Made by a program: the position numbers and the translations under genes
In this document: positions 33,309-39,452 of the stretch, piece by piece
How the letters are laid out: each line of letters opens with the position of its first letter
Numbering within the stretch: the stretch's first letter is position 1
The notes under the pieces: generated by a model
Databases searched by the model: none
Seen by the model: only the letters and a program-made list of their open reading frames with translations
What the model was told of the DNA's origin: nothing
From: Acidobacteriota bacterium
Lineage (GTDB): Bacteria; Acidobacteriota; Thermoanaerobaculia; Multivoradales; JBCCEF01
DNA: 39,452 nt
Direction: 5' to 3'
Assembly: GCA_039028635.1 (NCBI GenBank)
Contig: JBCCHV010000062.1
Coordinates: 1 to 39,452 of the forward strand

Positions 33309-35387
33309 ATGAAAGATCGCGACACCCACCAACCGGCAGACGCGGCGAAACAGCGCCGCCCCCCATCCGTAGAGAAGGCCGTGGGGTCTCTCTCCTTTCT
33401 CCGCCAGGGCGGACTGCGCTGGCTGGTGGTGGCCTGCGTCGTGACGGTGGTGGTCGCCTTCCTCGGCATCCCGATCCTGAGCGCCGCCCTCCAGCTCGTT
33501 CTGCTGGCGGGCCTGGTTCTGCTGTTGATCTGGGCCGGCTGGCGGCTCTATCACCGCGCCCTGTGGACCGTCGGACGACGCCTCGCCTTCTCCTACTTCC
33601 TCACCGGCCTGGTGCCGATTCCGCTACTGGTTCTGCTTCTCGGAGCGGTGGGCTACCTGCTGAGCGGCTTCCTCCTCGGCCACCTCTACCACGATGCGGT
33701 CCTGGGGGCGGAGCAACAGCTGCGCGGCGCCGCCGCCCATCGCCTGGCGGAGGCCCGCCAGGGTCGCGAGCCGAGCCAGGCCGATGCCGGCAATTTGACC
33801 TACACCTTCTACCTCGATGGCCGGCGCTTCGCCGGCGACGAGCGGCTGCCGGAACGCTGGCCGGCGTGGGCCGATGACGAGACGGCGGAAGAGCGCTTCA
33901 TCTCCCTGGAAGGTCAACCGACGCTGGCGGCGGCGGTGCGCTCGGGTCGCTCCGGCGTCATCGCCACCTGGCAGCGCGACCTCGAAGCGGAGCTCAGCCA
34001 GCGCGCCGACGTCTGGGTCGTGCTCCATCCCCCGATCGACGAAGAGGACGAGGATCGCGGCCTTCAGCTCACCATCGGCACGACCTCTTTCTCGTTCCAG
34101 CGGCCGCAGCAGGAGAGCCTCGAAGAAGCCCGCCAGTTCTTCCGCCGCCGCTCGCCCCGCGGCACCGACTCCACCAACCCGTCGCTGTGGGATCGTCCGC
34201 TGCTGCTGTGGGCCGAAAAGGTCGGCCCGCTCTACGACGCCGCCAGCGGCGACGAGCTCGCCCCCTCCTTCGCGGTCACTTTGCGGGGAACGCCACGCAC
34301 CGTTCACAGCAAGCTCTTCTCCACCACCGCCGAGCTCGACGCCAGCCTGTGGATGGCGCTCTTCGTCTTCGCCTTTCTGCTCTTCGACGTCTACGTCGTC
34401 GCCGCCATCGTCGCCGCCTTCATGATCTTCACCCTCAGCCAGGCCGTCGGTCGCCTCAGCCGCGCCACCGGAGCGGTGCGCCAGGGCGACTTCTCGGTGC
34501 GCATACCGGTCAAACGCAACGACCAGGTGGGCGAGCTCCAGCGCTCCTTCAACGCCATGACCGAGCATCTCGAAGAGCTGGTCACCACCGCCACCGAAAA
34601 GGAGCTCCTCGAGAAGGAGCTCGAGATCGCCCGTCAACTCCAGCAGAGCTTGCTGCCTCGCGATCTGCCGGAAGCCGAGAGCATCGAGTTCTCCACCCTC
34701 TTCGCCCCCAGCGCCGCCATCGGAGGCGACTACTTCGACGTCCTGTCCCTCGGCGAAGGGCGCCTGGCGGTGGTGGTGGCGGATGTCTCCGGTCACGGCC
34801 TTCCGACCGGCTTGAGGATGGCGATGATCAAGGCCGCCCTCACCATCCTGGCGTCCGAGGGCAAAGCGCCGACGGAGATCTTCGAGCGCCTCGACGCCCT
34901 GGTGCGGGAGGATCGCCGGGTCTTCGTCACCGCCACCATCGCGGTCATCGACCTCGAGCAGCGCCAGGTAGAGATCACCAATGCCGGCCACCCGCCGACC
35001 TACCGCATCCGCGGCTTCGAAGTCGACGAGATCGCGCTGCCCGGCTCTCCCCTCGGGGGGCTCGGCCGCAAGTACGGCTTCCAGCGCCTGACCCTGCGGC
35101 CGGGGGACGTGTTGGTCTGGCTTTCGGACGGCCTGATCGAAGCCGTCGATGGCGATGGCCGACCCTTCGGCTACGGCGCCGTCGCCCGCGCCCTGCGGGA
35201 GAGTCCACCACACTCCGCCACCCTGGTGCGGGATCGCCTGCTGGCAGCGGTCGAAGAGCACACCGGCGGTCGCCCGGTGGGCGACGACCGCACCGTGGTG
35301 GTGATGCGCTTTCGCGAGGGCGTCCCGGCCCCGGCGAGCTCGGAGGACGAGCCTCAGCCCTCCGAAGACAAGCCCAAGAAGCGGTAA
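33309..35387 (+). CDS. Membrane PP2C/SpoIIE-type serine phosphatase with HAMP domain
   Basis: 692 residues. Membrane segments at about 36-56, 58-78 and 94-122 precede an outer domain (about 125-335), then a strong membrane pair ([34 protein letters not shown]). HAMP follows ([37 protein letters not shown]), then a coiled linker ([20 protein letters not shown]) typical of RsbU-type enzymes. Catalytic metal motifs: [67 protein letters not shown]. It probably controls an anti-anti-sigma factor in a partner switch, but no such partner is in this window. Its end overlaps the lytic transglycosylase gene by 34 bases, antisense. Confidence 0.92.
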   Translation: MKDRDTHQPADAAKQRRPPSVEKAVGSLSFLRQGGLRWLVVACVVTVVVAFLGIPILSAALQLVLLAGLVLLLIWAGWRLYHRALWTVGRRLAFSYFLTGLVPIPLLVLLLGAVGYLLSGFLLGHLYHDAVLGAEQQLRGAAAHRLAEARQGREPSQADAGNLTYTFYLDGRRFAGDERLPERWPAWADDETAEERFISLEGQPTLAAAVRSGRSGVIATWQRDLEAELSQRADVWVVLHPPIDEEDEDRGLQLTIGTTSFSFQRPQQESLEEARQFFRRRSPRGTDSTNPSLWDRPLLLWAEKVGPLYDAASGDELAPSFAVTLRGTPRTVHSKLFSTTAELDASLWMALFVFAFLLFDVYVVAAIVAAFMIFTLSQAVGRLSRATGAVRQGDFSVRIPVKRNDQVGELQRSFNAMTEHLEELVTTATEKELLEKELEIARQLQQSLLPRDLPEAESIEFSTLFAPSAAIGGDYFDVLSLGEGRLAVVVADVSGHGLPTGLRMAMIKAALTILASEGKAPTEIFERLDALVREDRRVFVTATIAVIDLEQRQVEITNAGHPPTYRIRGFEVDEIALPGSPLGGLGRKYGFQRLTLRPGDVLVWLSDGLIEAVDGDGRPFGYGAVARALRESPPHSATLVRDRLLAAVEEHTGGRPVGDDRTVVVMRFREGVPAPASSEDEPQPSEDKPKKR

Positions 35388-36031
35388 ATACGCCGAATGT
35401 AGTTGCGGGTCTCGCGGTACGGCGGCACCCCGCCGTAGCGATCGACGGTGCCCTCGCCGGCGTTGTAGGCCGCCAGGGCGAGTCGCAGGTCGCCGGAGAA
35501 GCGCTCCAAGAGCCAGCCGAGGTAGCGTGAGCCGGCCTCGAGATTGCGGCTCGGCTCGAACAGCTGATCCGGTCGCAGGCCGAAACGCCGGCCGGTCGCC
35601 GGCATGAGCTGCATCAACCCCCGGGCGCCCTTGTGAGAGACGGCGCGGGCATCGAAGGCGGACTCGGCCCGCACCACCGCCGCCACCAGCTCCGGATCGA
35701 GCTCGTGGCGCTGGGCGGCGGCATAGATCTCCTCACCGTAGGGCGTCGCCGGCACCGGCGCATCCTGCGAGAAGGTCCAGTCCGGCTCCGCCGGCGGCGC
35801 CGGTTCGGGCTCCTCCGGCAAGATCACGACCTCGTCGTCGACCACCCGGTCGACCCGTTCGAGGGGCACCGTCATACTGCCGCCGCCGACCAGCTCGACG
35901 TGCAGCCGGTTGCCGTGGGCCTCGAAGGCGGCCACCTTGAGGTAGCCGCCGTCGGTGAACACCACCAGCTCGCCCGACAGCGGCAGGGCGACCAACAGGC
36001 CCAACCCGACGATCCACCCAAAGCGCTTCAT
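35354..36031 (-). CDS. Exported soluble lytic transglycosylase (SLT domain)
   Basis: 225 residues from ATG 36031; a longer start at 36085 lies inside xerD and would spoil the signal peptide ([20 protein letters not shown]). Residues 20-80 form a small SH3-like beta module ([20 protein letters not shown]) with a Pro/Glu linker. The SLT domain follows: [20 protein letters not shown] (catalytic Glu), [58 protein letters not shown]. It cleaves glycan with a 1,6-anhydro product. It lies 31 bases past the xerD stop on the same strand and lacks a ribosome site. Confidence 0.93.
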   Translation of the reverse strand: MKRFGWIVGLGLLVALPLSGELVVFTDGGYLKVAAFEAHGNRLHVELVGGGSMTVPLERVDRVVDDEVVILPEEPEPAPPAEPDWTFSQDAPVPATPYGEEIYAAAQRHELDPELVAAVVRAESAFDARAVSHKGARGLMQLMPATGRRFGLRPDQLFEPSRNLEAGSRYLGWLLERFSGDLRLALAAYNAGEGTVDRYGGVPPYRETRNYIRRIYRFLGLSSEG

Positions 36032-36062
36032 CGCCCGAGATACGGGCCCCGGCGGGCCGACG

Positions 36063-37013
36063 TCACGCCCGCGGATGAAATTCATCGTAGAGGCTCTTCA
36101 GTCGGGCCTGGTGAATGTGGGTGTAAATCTCGGTGGTCGAGATGTCGCTGTGGCCGAGCATCGCCTGCACCGCCCGCAGGTCGGCACCGTGCTCGAGTAG
36201 ATGGGTGGCGAAGCTGTGGCGCAAGACGTGGGGCGAGACTTCCGGCAGGCCGACCCGTCGGGCGTAGCCCTTGAGGACCTTCCAACAGCCCTGGCGAGTG
36301 AGCGGATCTCCCAAGCGGTTGACCAGCACCCGGCCATGGCGGCCGCGCGCCAGGGCCGGCCGGCCAACCCGCAGATAGCGACCGAGCCAACCCTCGGCGA
36401 CCTCGCCGACGGGCACCACGCGCTCCTTCGAGCCCTTGCCGAAGACCACCAGAAAGCCAGCCTCGAGGCGGCCGCGGGGGTCCGGCCGGAGCTGCGCCAG
36501 GCCGAGCCCGACCAGCTCGCTCACCCGCAGCCCGGTGGCATAGAGCAGCTCGATCATGGTGCGGTCGCGCAAGCCCAGCGGCGTGTCCGGGTCGGGAGCC
36601 GCCAGCAGGCGCTCGATCTCGCCGGCACTGAGCACCTTGGGCAGGCGCTGCAGCAAGCGCGGCGCCACCAGGTGGGTGGAAGGGTCGTCGTGGCGCTCTC
36701 CCACCAACACCAGATGACCGAAGAAGCCGCGCAGGGACGACAGGGCGCGGCGGATGCTGGGCGCCGCGAGGCCACGCCGGCGCAGCCCGCGCAAATGCTC
36801 GGCGAGGGCCTCCGGTGAGGCGGCGAGGAGATCCTGGCCGCGGTCGGCGAGATCGCGGCCGGCGCGCTCGAGGTCGCGGCGATAGGCGGCGACGGTGTGA
36901 TCGGAGAGGCCGCGCTCGACGGTCAGTCCCTCGGTCCAGGCATCGACCAGCCGCCGCCAGAGGGCGGCCTCGGAGCTGGAATCGGCGCCGGAGATGGAAT
37001 CGGCGGCGGTCAT
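36063..37013 (-). CDS. xerD: Tyrosine recombinase XerD
   Basis: 316 residues. N-terminal SAM-like core-binding domain ([40 protein letters not shown]). The catalytic domain has all five residues: Arg in [13 protein letters not shown], Lys in [12 protein letters not shown], His-x-x-Arg in [19 protein letters not shown], His in [19 protein letters not shown], and the Tyr in EIYTH. Length and motifs fit chromosomal XerD, which resolves dimers at dif; no dif site is seen here. The LeuA-family gene ends 11 bases upstream on the same strand. Confidence 0.93.
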   Translation of the reverse strand: MTAADSISGADSSSEAALWRRLVDAWTEGLTVERGLSDHTVAAYRRDLERAGRDLADRGQDLLAASPEALAEHLRGLRRRGLAAPSIRRALSSLRGFFGHLVLVGERHDDPSTHLVAPRLLQRLPKVLSAGEIERLLAAPDPDTPLGLRDRTMIELLYATGLRVSELVGLGLAQLRPDPRGRLEAGFLVVFGKGSKERVVPVGEVAEGWLGRYLRVGRPALARGRHGRVLVNRLGDPLTRQGCWKVLKGYARRVGLPEVSPHVLRHSFATHLLEHGADLRAVQAMLGHSDISTTEIYTHIHQARLKSLYDEFHPRA

Positions 37014-37024
37014 GCGGGCGCGGG

Positions 37025-38272
37025 TCAGCCGACCTGGGCGCCGCAGGAGCGGCAGATGTCGAGCAGCTCTTGCTCTTCGAGCACCCGCGTCGCCTCCTTG
37101 GCGGCGCGCAGAATCTGTCCCACCAGCTCACTCTCGGCCGCGATGCCGCGCTCTTCGAGCCAGTAGACGATGTTCGACTCGCCGCACATGGGTCCGATCT
37201 CGATGCGCTGGCGACGCCCGATCATGGCCGCCGGGACTCCCGAATAGATGCGATCCGCCAGCCAGTCATCGCCTTTCGCCCGCGCCTTGATGATGGCCGC
37301 CGCGTGGACGCCGGTGCCGGTGCGAAAGGCGTCTTTGCCGAAGATCGGATAGTTGTCCGGCAAGGGCACGCCGGTGGCTTCCGAAACCCGCCGGCAGTAG
37401 GCCGGCAGCTTGCTGAGGTCGCGGTCGATCCAGCCGAGTAGCTGCATGTTGACCAGCAGTTGGTCGATCGGCGTGTTGCCGACGCGCTCGCCGATGCCGA
37501 TGGCGGTGCCGTGCAGACGATCGGCCCCGGCCGCCGCCGCCGTCAGAGCGTTGATCACCGACAGCCCACGGTCCTTGTGACCGTGCCAATCGACCTTGAC
37601 CTGCTCGCCGCTGCGGTCCGCCAGATCGCGGATGAAGCGCACCAGGTGGCCGGTCCCGGAGGGCGTCGCATGGCCGACCGTGTCGGCGATGCAGAGCCGC
37701 CGGGCACCGGCTTCGATAGCCACCGTGTAGAGGCGACGCAGGTCGTCCGGATGGGCCCGGGTGGTGTCCTCGGTGACGAACATCACCGGCAGCCCTTCAC
37801 CGGTGGCGTACTCCACCGCCTCCTGGGTGAGCTTCAGCATGCGATCGATCTTCCAGGTCTCGGCATACTGACGAATCGGGCTCGACCCGATGAAGCAAGC
37901 GACCTCGATGGCAATCCCGGTGGATTGACTGACCTCGACGATCGGCTCGAGGTCGGCGCGCAGGGTCCGAGCCGCACAGTTCGGTGAGATGGGCAGCTTC
38001 TGGTCGACGATCTCCCGCGCCAGGCGCGTGACGTCGCGAACCACGTGGGGGCCGGCACCGGGCAGACCGATATTGGCGCCCTCGATCCCGAGTTCCGCGA
38101 TGTAGTGCAGGATCTCGAGCTTCTCGTCGATCGTCGGAGTCAGAACCGAAGGCGACTGCAGGCCATCGCGCAAGGTCTCGTCGTCGAGCTCGAGGCGCGG
38201 TCGCGCCGGCTCGAGGTCGCCTTGTCCGAGGCGGTTCCAGTCGTAGATCAGATCGGACTCTCGCAGCGTCAT
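37025..38272 (-). CDS. Alpha-isopropylmalate/homocitrate/citramalate synthase-family enzyme
   Basis: 415 residues from ATG 38272 (ccgggagaggccc upstream). TIM-barrel HMGL-like signatures: DDETLRDGLQSPSV (catalytic Arg, metal Asp), IEVACFIGSSPIRQY, CIADTVGHATPSGTG, VDWHGHKDRGLSVINALTAA (metal His pair) and GTAIGIGERVGNTPIDQLLV. The FGKDAFRTGTGVHAAAIIKA region after the barrel is typical of LeuA and NifV homologues. There is no regulatory LeuA dimer domain. It condenses acetyl-CoA with a 2-oxoacid; which one cannot be told. The C-terminal CRSCGAQVG Cys pair is unusual for the family. Confidence 0.88.
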   Translation of the reverse strand: MTLRESDLIYDWNRLGQGDLEPARPRLELDDETLRDGLQSPSVLTPTIDEKLEILHYIAELGIEGANIGLPGAGPHVVRDVTRLAREIVDQKLPISPNCAARTLRADLEPIVEVSQSTGIAIEVACFIGSSPIRQYAETWKIDRMLKLTQEAVEYATGEGLPVMFVTEDTTRAHPDDLRRLYTVAIEAGARRLCIADTVGHATPSGTGHLVRFIRDLADRSGEQVKVDWHGHKDRGLSVINALTAAAAGADRLHGTAIGIGERVGNTPIDQLLVNMQLLGWIDRDLSKLPAYCRRVSEATGVPLPDNYPIFGKDAFRTGTGVHAAAIIKARAKGDDWLADRIYSGVPAAMIGRRQRIEIGPMCGESNIVYWLEERGIAAESELVGQILRAAKEATRVLEEQELLDICRSCGAQVG

Positions 38273-38410
38273 GGGCCTCTCCCGGTCAGTTCCCCACGAT
38301 TATAGAACCGCCGCCTTGCCGATGCCCGCAGGCTGCTAGGATCGAGCGCCATGAGCGGCCACCAAGAGCGGCTGCAATCCAATCCGCGACATTCGGTCCA
38401 GGAGGTATCC

Positions 38411-38761
38411 GTGAGAATTCTCGTAGCCCTGTTGATCCTCGCCCTGTTCACCTTCGGCTGCCGCAGCGGCGGCACCACCGACAGCGACGAGGCGCCGGCC
38501 AATGTCTCCAACCAGGCGGTTCGCCCGGACCCGGAACCCGCCAAGGAGACGCCCCAGTCTCCGCCGATCCTGGACGCGGAGGAGTGGATCATGGACGACT
38601 CCATCGCCACTCCGCCGGAGCTCGCCAAATTCGAGATTCTGGCCAAGGTGAAAAAGAACGACGTCACCTACATCATCTACGAGAAGGAAGGACGCAAGGT
38701 CCAGCGCCGCATCCGCGGCCTTGGATCGATGATCGCCGTCGACGAACAGGACGTTCCCTGA
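38411..38761 (+). CDS. Small exported lipoprotein-like protein
   Basis: 116 residues from GTG 38411, which has a perfect ggaggtatcc before it. An upstream in-frame ATG (38351) lies just after TAGGAT and is less likely. Signal segment RILVALLILALFTFGC with Cys 17 as the lipid-acceptor candidate; the lipobox (FTFGC) is atypical. A Pro/Glu/Ser-rich linker follows, then a compact end: ELAKFEILAKVKKNDVTYII, then YEKEGRKVQRRIRGL. The family is not recognised. A small beta domain exposed in the periplasm is likely. Confidence 0.75.
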   Translation: MRILVALLILALFTFGCRSGGTTDSDEAPANVSNQAVRPDPEPAKETPQSPPILDAEEWIMDDSIATPPELAKFEILAKVKKNDVTYIIYEKEGRKVQRRIRGLGSMIAVDEQDVP

Positions 38762-38876
38762 CGCGCTTGATCGCTCCTACGCCGCCGTACCGCCAGTCGC
38801 GGGCCGAGCTTCGGGAAGGTGGCCCTCGCAGCTCAGGGCCAGGGTCGGCCATCGACCGCAGCGGAGCCCCTTGAGC

Positions 38877-39236
38877 ATGCGTCTCTTGTACTGGATTTCG
38901 ACAGCGCTGGTGGTGCTTTTTCTGCTCGCCAGCGCTCTCACCTATTTTTTCCACCGCGCCACCATCGAGGGCGTTCGAGAGCTTGGTTTCCCGGACTTCT
39001 TCCGCCTTCAGCTCGCCGTCCTCAAGCTGGTCGCGGTGGTCGTGCTCCTGCTGCCGATCGTGCCGCTGGTCGCCAAGGACTGGGCCTACGCCGGCACCGC
39101 CCTGTTCCTGCTCACCGCGATCGTCGCCCACACGGCACACCGCGACCCGATCACCCTTTCCCTCGTCTCGGTGGTGATGTTTGCCCTGCTGGTGGCGTCG
39201 CGGATTTCGCTCCATCGCCTGCTAGCAGGCTGCTGA
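38877..39236 (+). CDS. DoxX-like membrane protein
   Basis: 119 residues, four membrane segments. The DoxX-like family pattern is clear: LLYWISTALVVLFLLASALT, then ELGFPDFFRLQLAVLKLVAV, LPIVPLVAKDWAYAGTALFL and IVAHTAHRDPITLSLVSVVM. The physiological role is unclear; relatives are linked with thiosulfate or membrane redox chemistry. ATG 38877 is preferred to TTG 38871. The last residues (RLLAGC) and the stop codon are written by the inverted repeat that opens array 3, so the native C-terminus may have been replaced. Confidence 0.82.
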   Translation: MRLLYWISTALVVLFLLASALTYFFHRATIEGVRELGFPDFFRLQLAVLKLVAVVVLLLPIVPLVAKDWAYAGTALFLLTAIVAHTAHRDPITLSLVSVVMFALLVASRISLHRLLAGC

Positions 39237-39452
39237 AAAAGCCGCGTGGCGGCTTCTTCAGCGCCTGCTGTTTATTTCAGGGGGGCTAAAAGGCGCCCCC
39301 CTCAGGCGCGCGCGCATGTCGCGCGCCTTCACCCCCGTCCTCGGCGCCTTCGGCGCCGCCTCGCCCGCTGGGCTCGGGGTCCCACGCGGGCCGGAAGCCT
39401 TCGGACTCGGACTTTTTCAGCAGCCTGCTGTTTATCTCAGGGGGGCTAAAAG
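39218..39452. repeat. Tandem palindromic repeat array 3
   Basis: Starts with cctgctagcaggctgctgaa inside the DoxX-like frame. agcaggctgctgaaaaagccg and its inverse (cggcttcttcagcgcctgct) form a long hairpin at about 39225-39269. A unit opens at 39265 with ctgctgtttatttcagg and ends in tttttcagcagcctgctg; the next unit opens at 39425 (160-base period) and runs off the window. 39265-39306 are identical to 12989-13030. Confidence 0.88.

Noticed and set aside
33624-35261. 545-residue open frame on the minus strand
   Set aside because: Antisense to the PP2C phosphatase, whose motifs are complete.
38351-38410. N-terminal extension of the small lipoprotein from ATG 38351
   Set aside because: It would put 20 polar residues before the signal segment; GTG 38411 has a perfect ribosome site.

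Overview
The window is GC-rich, densely coded bacterial chromosome from a Gram-negative-type cell: exported lipoproteins, a likely outer-membrane protein, MtgA and a soluble lytic transglycosylase are all present. The CDSs have strong aGGAGg-type ribosome sites or GC-rich starts with none. The gene mix (2-oxoacid:ferredoxin oxidoreductase, many exported hydrolases, sigma-54 control, a conserved DGFESG C-terminal tail) suggests an Acidobacteriota-like or similar soil/marine lineage. No rRNA, tRNA or other taxonomic marker is present, so this is only an inference. I see no CRISPR, prophage, transposase or tRNA.

Layout. 1-490: tandem palindromic repeats. 681-2788: an exported hypothetical protein and a divergent SAM methyltransferase. 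2815-5914: an amino-acid module of a ThrE-type exporter, a Cys/Met-metabolism PLP enzyme and a divergent Lrp regulator. 6034-7796: a small unknown gene overlapping an exported, probably outer-membrane, protein. 7812-12321: an HD hydrolase, an exported M20 peptidase and a coupled RimK ligase / AstE-like deacylase pair. 12565-13388: a secreted Cys-rich mini-protein and the second repeat array. 13389-17047: an aminotransferase, a possible DUF4230 protein, a CAP-domain secreted protein and a TrmH-like RNA methyltransferase.

17062-21931 is the most striking part. A YHYH-domain protein is followed by a histidine kinase / NtrC-type response regulator operon and then a secreted six-EF-hand protein. 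A sigma-54 -24/-12 promoter lies before both the kinase operon and the EF-hand gene. Each promoter has two upstream copies of the same TGCRN5CGCA dyad, spaced 23-24 bp centre to centre. This reads as a self-activating, calcium-linked regulon, similar in layout to ZraSR-ZraP but with EF-hands in place of ZraP.

22012-28440: an ECF sigma factor with a soluble zinc (ZAS) anti-sigma factor behind an AhpD-like peroxidase, a gamma-glutamylcyclotransferase, an MBL hydrolase, a secreted M28 peptidase, and an overlapping pair of exported MBL proteins (one PqqB-like lipoprotein). 28523-30193: a small unknown gene, mtgA and a rhodanese-fold protein lacking the catalytic Cys. 30180-33096: korAB. 33309-38272: a membrane PP2C phosphatase, a lytic transglycosylase, xerD and a LeuA/homocitrate-synthase-family enzyme. 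38411-39452: a small lipoprotein, a DoxX-like membrane protein and the third repeat array, which supplies the end of the DoxX-like reading frame.
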